Of a stretch of 64,000 nucleotides of DNA, positions 35,976 to 46,331 are shown in pieces. The notes beneath the pieces were generated by a model. The model was not told where the DNA came from. It was given only the letters and a program-made list of their open reading frames with translations, and searched no databases. How positions within the stretch are numbered: the first letter of the stretch is position 1; each line of letters begins with the position of its first letter. The stretch is from Lactobacillus kitasatonis DSM 16761 = JCM 1039 (GTDB lineage: Bacteria > Bacillota > Bacilli > Lactobacillales > Lactobacillaceae). The stretch lies in NCBI RefSeq assembly GCF_000615285.1, contig NZ_BALU01000010.1, forward strand, positions 1 through 64,000. Direction: 5' to 3'. Made by a program: the position numbers and the translations under genes.

Positions 35976-36732
35976 GTTTCAGTCCTTTCTTGCTCATCCC
36001 TCTAGATAACATAAACGATGAAAGAGGTACTGTTAATATAACCCCAATTAAAGAATACATGATAATTAATGCTTCATTAACAAAAAGTTTTTCATTAACG
36101 ACTTCACCTGGTGTGTAACCTAAACGGAAATACCACAAGAATAGTGACAAGAAGCTGCCAAACATCCCGAATAAAATAGTGTTCATGGCAGTACCTAAAA
36201 CGTCGTTACCAATCGCCGTTCCACTATTCATCAACTCTTCTTCACCAATATCAGGATTGTGCTTTTTAATTTCAAGCAAACCTGAACTCATAGCTACAGC
36301 CGCTTCCGCAATTGCACCTAACGTTGAGAAGATAGCCACAGTCACTGCAATCATTGGATAGCTCAACCCCGGCATCTGTGACAAACCTACTAGCAGCTCT
36401 CCAGCTTCTGGTCCAAGCCCTGCGGCTTGTGCCAAGTACTGGCATCCCCAGATGAACAGACTAATAATCAAGCAGACCAAAAAGGCTGAATAAAATGAGT
36501 TCTTCGCTACAGTGTAATCGTGTGTTCCTAAGAAAATGATCGTCACAAGTTTTAACGGAATAAAGATCAACGTCAAAATCGCAATATTGATTCCCCATGA
36601 GATCAGCATCGCTACCAAAATTAGCAGCAAGGTGTTAATTAAAACACTGAAGAAACTACGAATTCCAGTTTCACCGCCGACAATCGTCATCAAAATCGCC
36701 AAAACGATGATTAATGCCATCAGCGTACTCAT
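35947..36732 (-). CDS. YibE/F family membrane protein (second of pair)
   Basis: 261 residues with about seven membrane segments. The motifs GAIAEAAVAMSSGLLE and GTAIGNDVLGTAMNTILF are typical of the family. It overlaps its partner by four bases. The two are normally adjacent and presumably form one membrane complex of unknown role. Confidence 0.82.
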   Translation of the reverse strand: MSTLMALIIVLAILMTIVGGETGIRSFFSVLINTLLLILVAMLISWGINIAILTLIFIPLKLVTIIFLGTHDYTVAKNSFYSAFLVCLIISLFIWGCQYLAQAAGLGPEAGELLVGLSQMPGLSYPMIAVTVAIFSTLGAIAEAAVAMSSGLLEIKKHNPDIGEEELMNSGTAIGNDVLGTAMNTILFGMFGSFLSLFLWYFRLGYTPGEVVNEKLFVNEALIIMYSLIGVILTVPLSSFMLSRGMSKKGLKHEDRKSDTN

Positions 36733-37862
36733 TTATTCTCACCTTCTTTTTTAAACAAACTCTCCCAATCTCGATCCTTCAAGAAGAACAAACTGCATCC
36801 CGTCGCAAAGATAACCGTCAGCACGATCCCGATCGCAGAAATAACACTCTGTGTGGCTCCTAGTGACAGCGTAAAGCCAAAAGTAGAAGCTAAGGTATTG
36901 TTATCCCTCAAGTACAAAATCGTCTCAGGCAAAGCGCCAGCGATGAAGATCAAAACCAAGACATTGATCAATGGCCCCATGATTTCCTGTCCCATGGTTC
37001 GACCACTCTGAATCAATTGCTTCATTGTGATATCCTTCTTTGTTTGAATCAATTCATACAAACTAGAAATGATATCAGTGGCTTCATCCATTACCGCACC
37101 CAAAATTCCGATTAAGGTTTGGGCTAAAAACAGTCCGCGTGGGTCCTGCGTTGCGTAGTCACCAGTTTCATACTTCATTTCAGATTCGCCAGTTAATCTC
37201 ATGATGGCATAGCACAAGGCAAAGGAAACAAATACCCCAAGTAAGGTTGCCAGCCACGTAGCCAGCATCTTTTTATTAAGTCCTTGCACAGTCAAAAGAC
37301 TCACAAATGAGAAGATAATATCAGCTAGTCCAAACAACAAAATGATGTGTGAACCGTTCAAATGAACATCCCAGACAATGATCAAATAGAAAATGATCCA
37401 ACTGATTATCATAGAAACAACCAGTGAAATAAAATGCTTACCTGACACAGCCACCATCAAGGTCAAAGTAATCGTAACTACTAAAACCAACACCCAGTCT
37501 CGTTTAGGATTTACGATTGCCGGATCACCTTTTTTGATGTTAACGAAAATTCGTTGATGCGCACGATATTTTTGCGTCGTCAGCTGTGAAGGATAGTAAA
37601 CATTCTTTGTGGTGTACGTCTCACCCTTGTGCTTACCTGACAAAACCTTTAAATGCAAAATTTGTTGTCTTGTTTGATCCTGATTTTTATAAACGTCTTC
37701 GTTTTTCTCAATCAGCGTATCTTTAATTTGGTTATCCGTAATAACTGCAACTTCATCCTTGTGATAGATATCCGTCGCAAAGTAGGCCAAAACCGTAAAG
37801 ATTGCTCCCACTATTGCAACGATAATCGCTGCAGTGTAGCGTTTTTTCCATTTATGTTCCAT
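36729..37862 (-). CDS. YibE/F family membrane protein (first of pair)
   Basis: 377 residues: one N-terminal membrane segment, an extracellular beta-rich domain (about residues 35-135 with HKGETYTTKNVYYPSQ), then about seven membrane segments. The family signature GAVMDEATDIISSLYE and GRTMGQEIMGPLINVLVL are present. It is the first gene in a three-gene operon with the second YibE/F protein and an esterase. Confidence 0.82.
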   Translation of the reverse strand: MEHKWKKRYTAAIIVAIVGAIFTVLAYFATDIYHKDEVAVITDNQIKDTLIEKNEDVYKNQDQTRQQILHLKVLSGKHKGETYTTKNVYYPSQLTTQKYRAHQRIFVNIKKGDPAIVNPKRDWVLVLVVTITLTLMVAVSGKHFISLVVSMIISWIIFYLIIVWDVHLNGSHIILLFGLADIIFSFVSLLTVQGLNKKMLATWLATLLGVFVSFALCYAIMRLTGESEMKYETGDYATQDPRGLFLAQTLIGILGAVMDEATDIISSLYELIQTKKDITMKQLIQSGRTMGQEIMGPLINVLVLIFIAGALPETILYLRDNNTLASTFGFTLSLGATQSVISAIGIVLTVIFATGCSLFFLKDRDWESLFKKEGENK

Positions 37863-37903
37863 TATTACAACTTCCTATTTATTTTATATGTTTACTGTAG
37901 AAC

Positions 37904-37933
37904 AAAAGGCGGCCTAATGTTAGGTCGCCTTTC
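37904..37933 (-). terminator. Terminator of the RacA-like gene
   Basis: AAAAGGCGGCCT pairs with AGGTCGCCTTT-type arm around a short loop; T run on the minus strand. Confidence 0.75.
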
Positions 37934-37951
37934 AATTCTTTACCTTTTCGT

Positions 37952-38695
37952 TTAAAACTTAAAAATTCTTTGCCACCAATGTTCTTTTCTTTCAGGAAGT
38001 TGCATATCTTCTAGAGTTCTGTGAACATTTGCAGTTGCGCGCTTTTTAGCATTTTCTTTGGCCTTAGAAATAATTTCATCATGCATCTCTTCTTGACTCT
38101 TGTGCATGTCTTCTTTCACTTCTTCACGCTTTTCTGCCGCATCTTTCTTTGGTTCGTCATCGCTAACCATACCAGAAATATCTGGCAAGGCAGCGATCTT
38201 ATCAGAATTATCCTTAGGTGCAGCAAGCTGTTTTTGAGCTTCAATCAAATCTTGATTCTGCTTTTGAATCACGTTCAATTGTTTTTGCAAAGAACTAATA
38301 GCTTCATTTTGGTTAGAGATAGTTTGTTGAAGAGTGTTGAGCAGTTTTACTACTTCTTTAGTATCCATTACATCTCTACTGGTGTATGGAGTTGCCTTCT
38401 TTGGCTCTTCTTTAGGTTTTTCGTCTTTTTTATCGCTAACTGCATAAATTTGACGAGCAGCTTCTTGCAAAGTTAAGCCGCTATTTTTAGATAAACGATG
38501 GAAAGCCTTCAAATCATCAATATCCTTTTGGTGGTATAAACGGGCCTTTTGCTTAGTACGGGCAAAGTAGTTAGGATTCCCCGTAACCTTTTCCACGATT
38601 AAAGAATATTTCCTTAATGTAGCTACACTAATACCTAATTCTTCTGCGGCTGCTTTAGGTGCAGCTAACTCCTCAAAATCATGCGTGTTAGTCAT
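37952..38695 (-). CDS. MerR-type HTH and coiled-coil protein (RacA-like)
   Basis: 247 residues. Residues 8-70 form a MerR-like winged helix (AAEELGISVATLRKYSLIVEK and LYHQKDIDDLKAFHRL). A long coiled coil follows (about 110-160, LNTLQQTISNQNEAISSLQKQL), then a charged region ending in the aromatic and basic HWWQRIFKF, possibly a membrane-touching tail. This layout resembles chromosome-anchoring RacA-like or DUF3967 proteins rather than a classic MerR sensor. It sits 27 bp downstream of ddl, so cell-wall/division coupling is plausible. Confidence 0.7.
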   Translation of the reverse strand: MTNTHDFEELAAPKAAAEELGISVATLRKYSLIVEKVTGNPNYFARTKQKARLYHQKDIDDLKAFHRLSKNSGLTLQEAARQIYAVSDKKDEKPKEEPKKATPYTSRDVMDTKEVVKLLNTLQQTISNQNEAISSLQKQLNVIQKQNQDLIEAQKQLAAPKDNSDKIAALPDISGMVSDDEPKKDAAEKREEVKEDMHKSQEEMHDEIISKAKENAKKRATANVHRTLEDMQLPERKEHWWQRIFKF

Positions 38696-38722
38696 TACAA
38701 TATACCTCTGTACTTTTCGGCA

Positions 38723-39805
38723 CTAATCGTGCTTGTGAAGCAAAGTCTTCTTGTGATCGAATCTTTCCATACCTGCTTCAATCAAGCGAGTAATCAATTC
38801 AGTGTAAGGAATGCCAGCTTCTTCAAACAACTTAGGATACATACTAATGTTGGTAAAGCCAGGAAGAGCGTTAACTTCAGTTAAAACAACCTTGCCACCT
38901 GGGGTAAGCATTGAGTCGATTCTAGCCATACCGCTGCATTCAGTAACTTCGTAAACCTTGCGAGCATTTTTTCTAACTGTATCAATAATTTCATCTGGCA
39001 AGTCTGCTGGAATTTGCAACTTAGAAGTTGAGTTGTCATCATACTTGTTTTCGTAAGTGTAGAATGTGCCTTTTGCATTGGTGATTTGACCAACACCTGC
39101 TACAATTGGCTTGTCGTTACCCAAAACGGCTGTTTCAACTTCAGTACCTGGTACAGTTTCTTCAACTAAAACCTTATCATCGTACTTGAAGGCTTCTTCT
39201 AATGCTGCAGCGTATTCATCAGCGTTAGTAACGTGGTTTACACCAACTGATGAACCTTGGTTGGATGGCTTAACGAACATGTCACGGCCAAGCTTTTCAG
39301 CAACCTTTTCATAATTAAGTTTATCATTATTCTTGTCATCGTATTCAAAGCGCTTGATTGAAATCCAATCAGCAACTGGAACACCAACTTTTTGAGCCAA
39401 GATCTTGGTAAATTCCTTATCCATAGTTACAGCAGCAGCTAAGACGTCATCACCAACGAATGGTTTGTTCATCAAACGGAATAAACCTTGTAAAACGCCG
39501 TCTTCACCTAAATTACCGTGAACAATTGGGAAGAAGACATCAATTTCTGGCAAGTTTTCTAATTCGATTAAATTAGAAATGTTGTGAAGCTTGTGTGGAT
39601 TCTTAACTTGGTATGAAGGATCTTCCAAAACTTTGAAACTTTCTTCTTCGTTTGCAAAGTAGCCTTCGTTAGTAATCCAGATTGGGTGCACATCAAACTT
39701 ATCCTTGTCAATTGCTTTATAAATGTTGTGACCCGAAACAATTGATACTTCATATTCTGATGAGTTACCACCAAAAATTAATCCGACTTGTATTTTTTTA
39801 GTCAT
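38723..39805 (-). CDS. ddl: D-alanine--D-alanine ligase
   Basis: 360 residues. It joins two D-Ala for the peptidoglycan stem peptide. GGNSSEYEVS at the N-terminus, the substrate loop region (KPSNQGSSVGV), and the ATP-grasp metal residues (LTEVNALPGF) are all present. The omega-loop residue lies in TFYTYENKY, the YENKYDD form (Tyr rather than Phe) typical of D-Ala:D-Ala rather than D-Ala:D-Lac enzymes, so a vancomycin-sensitive precursor is suggested. Confidence 0.95.
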   Translation of the reverse strand: MTKKIQVGLIFGGNSSEYEVSIVSGHNIYKAIDKDKFDVHPIWITNEGYFANEEESFKVLEDPSYQVKNPHKLHNISNLIELENLPEIDVFFPIVHGNLGEDGVLQGLFRLMNKPFVGDDVLAAAVTMDKEFTKILAQKVGVPVADWISIKRFEYDDKNNDKLNYEKVAEKLGRDMFVKPSNQGSSVGVNHVTNADEYAAALEEAFKYDDKVLVEETVPGTEVETAVLGNDKPIVAGVGQITNAKGTFYTYENKYDDNSTSKLQIPADLPDEIIDTVRKNARKVYEVTECSGMARIDSMLTPGGKVVLTEVNALPGFTNISMYPKLFEEAGIPYTELITRLIEAGMERFDHKKTLLHKHD

Positions 39806-39955
39806 TGTTTTATACCTCTTTTAAATGTTCCAAACTTTTATTATACGCAAAGAATACCAGAAAAACTCAAAATAGTGGAATATTTTTCATTAAAGCCTTT
39901 TCACAATAGTTTATAATTAATAATATATTAAGAAAGCCCCAGAAGGGAGTTAAAC

Positions 39956-41196
39956 ATGCTTTTACGAAAATTCTCTATCACGGCTATCGTAGCATTGTTA
40001 TTTGTGCCGCTTGCCAGCCAAAAAGCGCAAGCCGCCACCTTTACTACTCAAGAAATTAACGAAATTCATAATTTTCAAAAAGAATACGCTAATTTAGATA
40101 AAACTAATTATAGCGTTTCAAACATTTACGCTGTTAAACCAAGTTTAAGCAAAAAATTTAAGGCCGGTAGTTTAAATTCTAAATACATCAATACACAAGT
40201 CGACTACATCAATTACTACCGTTCACTCTTTGCTTAACGCCCGTTACTACCACTGAAGGATCAAATAGTGACACGCAAAAAACAGCAGCTGTGATGGCCG
40301 CAATCAACGCCAATCCTTTTATCAATCAACATGGATTGCCTAGTGAACAAAAACCAGCTTTTATTTCTAAAGCAACTTGGAAATTAGCCAAGGAAACTTC
40401 TGAAAGTTCCAACTTGAACTTCAACGTATCGCGTCAATCAGCCGGCGACGTTATTACTGATTTAATTACCGATCACTATAATTTAAACGGAACTGATACT
40501 GGCCACAGGGCATGGCTGCTCTCTACTCGTTTGACTACGACCGGCATTGGCGCCGCATACGGAAAGAATGGTTACCGTTATTCTGTTCAAAAGGTACTTA
40601 ACGCTAACGACATGTTTCGTGCGGCTAGTCAACCAATAGTGACTTACCCTAGCGTACGGCTATTTCCTTCAGAATTAGCTAAGGGAAAGAACATCGTTTG
40701 GTCAATCTATTTATCCAACAGGGTGGTCAGAACTACGCCAACGGTTACGATTAGGGATCTCGACACTGATATCGTTACTAATGGTACTCATGTTAGAAAT
40801 TACAGTTCTAGCGGCTATGGCAACTTCAAGACGATCATCACCTACTCGCCCGGTAGAACACATATCGTGCCAGGACACGAATATGAAGTTAATGTCAATA
40901 GCGTCTACAAATATCGGTTTAAGCTCTTTAAACAAGATGCCACAAACGACACTACTATTTACGCTACAGAGGAAAACAAGCCAGCTAGTCCAAATAATCA
41001 AACTAATACTTCCTTGAACAAGCAAACTGAAGTCCAATCGCCAATTTTATTGCAAAATAAAATCTTAAATGCGGCGGTTTCTCCTCAAACTGTTGCATTG
41101 CCAGCTAATTCAAATAATTTATTTGAACAGTTAGCGCAAAAGAATAGATGGAAACAAAGCTTCTTTGTTAGAACATTGCGGATTCAGAGATATTAA
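39956..41196 (+). pseudogene. Secreted CAP (SCP/PR1)-domain protein, frameshifted
   Basis: The gene starts with a signal peptide (1-26, SQKAQA). The frame stops at YINYYRSLFA. The next frame continues LTPVTTTEGS and carries the rest of the CAP domain (GTDTGHRAWLLS, GIGAAYGKNG). One T missing at 40234-40235 explains the break: corrected, it would be about 413 residues. CAP proteins are exported and may bind lipids or the cell wall. The second part alone would lack a signal peptide. Confidence 0.82.
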
Positions 41197-41234
41197 AAAA
41201 TACTCAACGTGAAATCACGTTGAGTACTTTGTTT
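41195..41234. terminator. Bidirectional terminator
   Basis: TACTCAACGTG pairs perfectly with CACGTTGAGTA. It lies between the CAP gene and glnQ, which converge. Confidence 0.85.
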
Positions 41235-41235
41235 G

Positions 41236-41973
41236 CTATAAAACTTTGGATAAGAAGTCTTTTGCTCTCTCACTTGTAGGATGTTCAAACACTTCTTCAG
41301 GCATGCCCTTTTCTTGCAAGTAACCGTCAGCCATAAACCAGACCTCATCTGCCACTTCACGAGCAAAGCCCATTTCGTGAGTAACAATTACCATTGTCAT
41401 CCCTGAGCTAGCCAAGTCTTTCATCGTTTTCAAAACTTCGCCAACCATTTCAGGGTCAAGCGCACTAGTTGGTTCATCAAATAGCATCACTTCTGGATCC
41501 ATCGCTAAAGCTCTAGCAATGGCCACACGTTGTTGTTGACCACCTGAAAGACTAGTTGGGAATTGCTGTGCTCGATCAGCCAAACCAACTTTTTCCAAAA
41601 GAGCTAAGCCAGTCTTCTCAGCCTGTTCCTCGCTGATGCCTTTAACCTTCATCGGTGCTAACTTAATGTTTTCAATTACGTTCATATTTGGAAAGAGGTT
41701 AAAGTTTTGGAACACCATTCCCATCTTTTCACGCAATTGATCTAGTTCTTTACCATCCTTCAAACTAGCTAAATCAGTACCATCAAAAATTATTTTTCCG
41801 GCTGTAGGATGTTCAAGCACGTTCAGACAGCGCAAAAAGGTACTTTTACCAGATCCTGAAGGACCAATGATACAAATTACTTGGCCCTTTTCAACAGAAG
41901 CTGAAATATCCTTTAACACTTCATTTTTGCCAAAAGTCTTTTTTAGATGTTGAATATCTAGCATTTTAGTCAT
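41236..41973 (-). CDS. glnQ: Polar amino acid ABC transporter ATP-binding protein
   Basis: 245 residues. Walker [11 protein letters not shown]-loop FQNFNLF, signature LSGGQQQR, Walker [15 protein letters not shown] and the switch His in VTHEMGFA. It overlaps the fused binding/permease gene by eight bases and powers it. Substrate is a polar amino acid, most likely glutamine or a related one. Confidence 0.92.
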   Translation of the reverse strand: MTKMLDIQHLKKTFGKNEVLKDISASVEKGQVICIIGPSGSGKSTFLRCLNVLEHPTAGKIIFDGTDLASLKDGKELDQLREKMGMVFQNFNLFPNMNVIENIKLAPMKVKGISEEQAEKTGLALLEKVGLADRAQQFPTSLSGGQQQRVAIARALAMDPEVMLFDEPTSALDPEMVGEVLKTMKDLASSGMTMVIVTHEMGFAREVADEVWFMADGYLQEKGMPEEVFEHPTSERAKDFLSKVL

Positions 41974-43450
41974 TGTGCTTCATCCTCTTTTCAAGGTAAT
42001 TAAGTAGTCTAGTCAAAGTAAAGGTCATGATGAAGTAGATGATCATCGCAATAAACAATGGCAATACACCACGGTAAGTTGAAGTTTGAATCAATTCAGT
42101 TTGGTACATCAATTCGGTTACACCGATGACTGAAACCAATGAACTATCCTTCAATAAAGTAATAAATTCGTTCCCTAAAGCTGGCCAAATATTCTTTAGC
42201 GCTTGAGGAATAATGACGTAGCGATATGTCTTGGCTTGGCTAAGTCCAAGTGATCTTGCAGCTTCAGTTTGACCTTTAGCAACAGAGGCAATACCAGATC
42301 TAATATCTTCGGCAACATAGGCACCTGAGTTAAGCCCGATAGCAATAATACCTGCAACTACGGCTGACAAATTAGAAATCAATGCCCCAACACCGAAGTA
42401 AACGAATAAGATTTGCACCATTTGCGGTGTACCACGAATAAATTCAATGTAGCAAACTGCAATCCAGTGGAGCAACTTGTTTCTAGACAAACGCATTAGT
42501 GCAAGCAGCATCCCCAGAACGATACCAATCAAAACTGAGAACACAGTAATTACAAGAGTGTAGCCAACCCCCTTAACAAAGTATGGTGCATATTTTGCCA
42601 TAGTGTTGGTCTTTTGTGCTGTCTTCATGTACTTGGCAGCTGCTGGCAAGTATTCCTTGTTAATTAAGTTTTTCTTTTCTACACGGTTAATTGTCTTGTT
42701 AACTGCCTTAACCAGGTCACCTTGGCCCTTAGCTACAGCTACCGCGTTACCAGCTTGTTGTTCACGTAAGTCACTTCTTACAGCCATTAAACTGTTGTCA
42801 TTTTGCGCATAAGCTTTAGCAGTCAATTCTTCCATGACTACTCCAGACATCTTGCCTGATTTCAATGCCAAAACTAAGTTGTTGATCTTGCCTAAGCCTT
42901 TAACCTTAGACTTCTTCATTTGAGATTGGATCAATTGGTATTGGATACTGCCTGTTTGCGCACCAACAGTTTGATCAGCGAAGTCCTTGATCTTTCTATA
43001 TTTAGATTGATCACGCTTATTAATTAAGAAGTATTCACCACTTGGCTTGTAGTAAATCTTGGAGAAGTCTACGCTCTTCTTTCTCTCAGGGTTTGGCGTC
43101 ATAGCTGAAATAACCATATCAACCTTGCCTGTTTCAAGCGCAACAAGAAGTGAGTCAAAGCTCATGTTCTTGATGACCAATTTGGCATGCAAGTCTTTTG
43201 CAATATCCTTAGCTAATTCAATATCGACCCCAACATATTTAGTATTTCCATTCACACTAGTAGTAAATTCAAGTGGCGGATAATCGGCAGAGGTACCCAC
43301 GACTAGTTCTTTTGATTGTTTAATCTTCTTCATGACTATGCCGTTTTCGACCTTCTTAGTGGCCGCAAAAGTTGGCTGATTAAACAAAAAAAGAGTTGAA
43401 ATTAGTGTAATGAAAGCAAGAAACAAATGGATTATCTTTGCTTTTTTCAT
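41966..43450 (-). CDS. Fused amino acid binding protein and ABC permease
   Basis: 494 residues. Signal peptide (1-29), an extracellular binding domain (about 45-275, [37 protein letters not shown]) and a membrane domain with four or five segments and the coupling loop ([21 protein letters not shown]). This fused form is common in lactic acid bacteria for glutamine or arginine-type uptake. It is first in a two-gene operon. Compared with the lysine-type system at 58-61 kb it has no riboswitch, so the substrate stays open. Confidence 0.9.
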   Translation of the reverse strand: MKKAKIIHLFLAFITLISTLFLFNQPTFAATKKVENGIVMKKIKQSKELVVGTSADYPPLEFTTSVNGNTKYVGVDIELAKDIAKDLHAKLVIKNMSFDSLLVALETGKVDMVISAMTPNPERKKSVDFSKIYYKPSGEYFLINKRDQSKYRKIKDFADQTVGAQTGSIQYQLIQSQMKKSKVKGLGKINNLVLALKSGKMSGVVMEELTAKAYAQNDNSLMAVRSDLREQQAGNAVAVAKGQGDLVKAVNKTINRVEKKNLINKEYLPAAAKYMKTAQKTNTMAKYAPYFVKGVGYTLVITVFSVLIGIVLGMLLALMRLSRNKLLHWIAVCYIEFIRGTPQMVQILFVYFGVGALISNLSAVVAGIIAIGLNSGAYVAEDIRSGIASVAKGQTEAARSLGLSQAKTYRYVIIPQALKNIWPALGNEFITLLKDSSLVSVIGVTELMYQTELIQTSTYRGVLPLFIAMIIYFIMTFTLTRLLNYLEKRMKHND

Positions 43451-43538
43451 ATCAATTCGCCTAACTCTTTCGTTAAATATATATAAAGATTATTAATTAT
43501 TTTTTAATTGTAAAGAAAGAACAAGCTTTGTGCAAGAG

Positions 43539-43573
43539 AAAAAACGTAACCACACTGCGTAATTACGTTTTTC
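43539..43573 (-). terminator. Terminator of the TetR/membrane protein pair
   Basis: AAAAAACGTAA pairs with TTACGTTTTT; T run on the minus strand, just past the 43580 stop. Confidence 0.75.
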
Positions 43574-43579
43574 ACATTA

Positions 43580-44404
43580 CTATTTAGCTGATGTTGCTTG
43601 CCAAGGAATGGCACAGATCACGTACATAACTACCCCCGTAATTACGTACTCTAAGAAGACGCTGCTGCCAATTTCTAGCAAGAAACCCAACTCAATATTA
43701 TCAACGTCAAAAATAACTGGCACTACTGCTAACAATCCTGAAATCAAAATCACCCAGAAACCAGCCCACATGCCAGCCGCCGCGATGTCGTGAATCAACA
43801 TGCGTGTTGCCGACTTAGTTCTCATATCATTGAGCAGTGAGAACAAAGTAATGATAGTGACAATGATGATAATGATATTAACAATCACTAGCAGACAAGC
43901 AATATTGGCACCTAACGTTACTACGCTTAGATTAAATGCCTTAGCTACCGCATATGGTGCGTTAGTCCCTTGCTTTTTCAATTTACTGTCGATTGTTTGG
44001 GCTCCACTAGATGAACCCTTATCAATTCCTTTATGAATATCTGTCAGAATTTGATTAGCCAGATCTAGATTATTAACCTTAAATCCATGAATGCCTAGCG
44101 AGTAGTCAATAACATGGTCGGCAATGGGTTGAGTTTGCGCATTAGCAAGCAAATTTGCATCATCTTCGCTTCTTGTCCCTACCAAATTAGCAAGATTATC
44201 AAAATTTTTATTAATTTGTCTGACAACAACAGCTTGATTGGAGCTAGTTCTAATCTGACCTTTCATAAAAATTGGATTCAGAAAAGTAGCTGTGATTAGG
44301 GCTAATGCCGCAATCAAAAAGATTACGAAAGCAAGCGTTCGTTTATACTGATTGTTTTGCTCATGTCCCATTCGTCGCAAATCAGCTCTTTTGCCTTCAA
44401 CCAT
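43580..44404 (-). CDS. Unknown four-segment membrane protein
   Basis: 274 residues. A first membrane segment at about 25-45, an extracellular helical domain (about 50-160, with DDANLLANAQTQPIADHV), then three membrane segments. It lies 13 bp downstream of a TetR-family gene with AAGGGG before its start, so the two form an operon. TetR/membrane-protein pairs often sense membrane stress or drugs; the family is not recognised here. Confidence 0.7.
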   Translation of the reverse strand: MVEGKRADLRRMGHEQNNQYKRTLAFVIFLIAALALITATFLNPIFMKGQIRTSSNQAVVVRQINKNFDNLANLVGTRSEDDANLLANAQTQPIADHVIDYSLGIHGFKVNNLDLANQILTDIHKGIDKGSSSGAQTIDSKLKKQGTNAPYAVAKAFNLSVVTLGANIACLLVIVNIIIIIVTIITLFSLLNDMRTKSATRMLIHDIAAAGMWAGFWVILISGLLAVVPVIFDVDNIELGFLLEIGSSVFLEYVITGVVMYVICAIPWQATSAK

Positions 44405-44416
44405 GACGATTCCCCT

Positions 44417-45100
44417 TTAGCTGAAAATTTCTTTACCTTCGTCAAACATCGTATCAATCGCACGGTGAACGACTTCCATATCAGCTGATTCAATAATTTC
44501 GTGTCCTTCTTTTAAGGCTTGATCAATTTCTTCAGAAGAACAATGCAAGAAACTGAACATCAATGCACTGGTTGCGTAGTCAGCTAATGCTTCAGCTGAT
44601 AAATGGTGCTTCTTACGGTCATGGTACAAGCGACCGATACCACTAGTTACAAAGGCAATACCAGTTTCAAGTTCCTTTTTATCAACATCGATGCCATCAA
44701 ACAAGTGATTAGATTGAATCCAGTCATTAAGCATTATGCCCCAGTTATCCAAAGTAGCGTTGCTTACGAAAGCTTCAGAGATAATTCTGTCTAATCCTTC
44801 ATCGTGCATCCCTAAAATAGCAATTGTGTAAATAAAGGCCTTGGTTCTGGCATATGGAGCACTGCTATTAGCCATGTCGTAGTTATTTACTTGTTGACCT
44901 AACGTATTAAAAAGATTGCGGATGATATCATTAGTCAACTTGGCTTTATGCGGATAATATGATTGCAACAAGGATTTGGAAATACCTGATTTTTCTGCAA
45001 TCATTTGCAAAGAAACATTATCCATTCCATTTTCTCTGATCAGATGGAAAGTATTGCCAAGAATAATTCTCCGTCTTTTCATGTTTTTCCGTCGTGCCAT
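44417..45100 (-). CDS. TetR-family transcriptional regulator
   Basis: 227 residues. The helix-turn-helix (about 20-50: NVSLQMIAEKSGISKSLLQSYYPHKAKL) is characteristic of TetR. The C-terminal helical part would bind a ligand. It precedes and is co-transcribed with a membrane protein gene and probably autoregulates this pair; no operator palindrome was established. Confidence 0.85.
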   Translation of the reverse strand: MARRKNMKRRRIILGNTFHLIRENGMDNVSLQMIAEKSGISKSLLQSYYPHKAKLTNDIIRNLFNTLGQQVNNYDMANSSAPYARTKAFIYTIAILGMHDEGLDRIISEAFVSNATLDNWGIMLNDWIQSNHLFDGIDVDKKELETGIAFVTSGIGRLYHDRKKHHLSAEALADYATSALMFSFLHCSSEEIDQALKEGHEIIESADMEVVHRAIDTMFDEGKEIFS

Positions 45101-45202
45101 GTCTAATCCTCTAACTTTCTCTTTCTATACAACTTACATCAATTATATCAATCATTACTATTTATGAATAGTTTTATGATCATCTACTCAACTTTTTAAC
45201 AC

Positions 45203-45236
45203 AAAAAATAATCCTCAATGTTGATGAGGATTATTA
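45203..45236. terminator. Terminator of prs
   Basis: ATAATCCTCA pairs with TGAGGATTAT, 23 bp past the prs stop on the minus strand. Confidence 0.8.
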
Positions 45237-45258
45237 TATATCAACTTCAGATTATTTT

Positions 45259-46245
45259 TTACTTTAAGCGATTTTGTTCATCAAAAATTTGGTGAATTGA
45301 ACGATCGTTGTAAACATAATCAATACCACGAGCCAAAAGTTGATCTACAGAGATACGAACCATTCTGTCTGGGTAACGGGTGTGCTTAATAGTGTCAGTT
45401 ACAACGATTTGTTCAATTGGCAATTCGTTAAGTACTTCAGTTGCGTTCTTTGAAAGAAGTGCGTGAGTTGCTGCAACGTAAACCTTCTTAGCACCTGCAG
45501 CTAAAACTGACTTAGTTGAAGATGAAATGCGTGAACCAGTATCGATCAAATCATCAACAATGATACACTTCTTGTCCTTTACATCCCCAATAATATCGTG
45601 AACCTCAGTGTCGTAACGTGCGCCACGTTGGTCAACAATAGCAATTGGAGCATTGAAGTATTGACCAAAGTTACGAGCAAGCTTAGCACCTGAGTGGTCA
45701 GGTGAAACAACTACGATATCGTCGTCTTCCTTAGTAGCAATACCATTGTCTAAGAAGTATTGACCAAGAAGTGGGATAGCGTGCAAGTGATCTACAGGGA
45801 TATTGTAGAAACCTTGAATTTGTGAAGCATGCAAATCAACAGTGATCAAACGATCCATACCGGTTAATTGAAGCAAGTTGGCAACAAGCTTAGCAGTAAT
45901 AGGTTCACGTGAACGAGTCTTAGTGTCTGAACGTGAGTATGCCAAGTATGGAACTACTACGTTAATAACGTGAGCTGAAGCACGGTGAAGTGCATCCAAA
46001 ACAATTTCAAGTTCCATGAAGTTTTCGTTAACTGGATCTTGAATAGATTGAATAACGAAAACGTCACAACCTCTGACAGATTCACCAATGTTAACTTGGA
46101 TTTCACCATCGCTAAAGTGATGAACTGCAGTTTCGATTAGTGGTTGATGCAAAATTGAAGCAATCTTTTCATTTAATGCGGGATTACCACCTAACCCGAT
46201 CACCTTCATTGGGTGTAATAATTGATGGAGTTCTTCCTTGTTCAT
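45259..46245 (-). CDS. prs: Ribose-phosphate pyrophosphokinase
   Basis: 328 residues. It makes PRPP from ribose-5-phosphate and ATP for nucleotide, histidine and NAD synthesis. Motifs SFSDGE-like HFSDGEIQV, the flexible loop YLAYSRSDTKTRSREPITAK, VVSPDHSGAKLAR and the PRPP loop CIIVDDLIDTG are present. The phosphate-binding VDLHASQIQGFY sits centrally. A lactobacillus genome often has two Prs paralogues, and SRSDTKTRSRE (rather than RQDRKARSRE) marks this as the less canonical type. Confidence 0.93.
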   Translation of the reverse strand: MNKEELHQLLHPMKVIGLGGNPALNEKIASILHQPLIETAVHHFSDGEIQVNIGESVRGCDVFVIQSIQDPVNENFMELEIVLDALHRASAHVINVVVPYLAYSRSDTKTRSREPITAKLVANLLQLTGMDRLITVDLHASQIQGFYNIPVDHLHAIPLLGQYFLDNGIATKEDDDIVVVSPDHSGAKLARNFGQYFNAPIAIVDQRGARYDTEVHDIIGDVKDKKCIIVDDLIDTGSRISSSTKSVLAAGAKKVYVAATHALLSKNATEVLNELPIEQIVVTDTIKHTRYPDRMVRISVDQLLARGIDYVYNDRSIHQIFDEQNRLK

Positions 46246-46292
46246 AACGACCTCTTCTGAATTCTAAAAATTATATACAGGTCTATTATATA

Positions 46293-46330
46293 CAAAAAAA
46301 CATCTCTTATAAATAAAAGAGATGTTTCTT
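46293..46330. terminator. Bidirectional terminator upstream of prs
   Basis: AAACATCTCTT pairs with AAGAGATGTTT around a short A-rich loop; it ends the pseudogene transcript at 46332 on the minus strand. Confidence 0.8.
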
Positions 46331-46331
46331 T

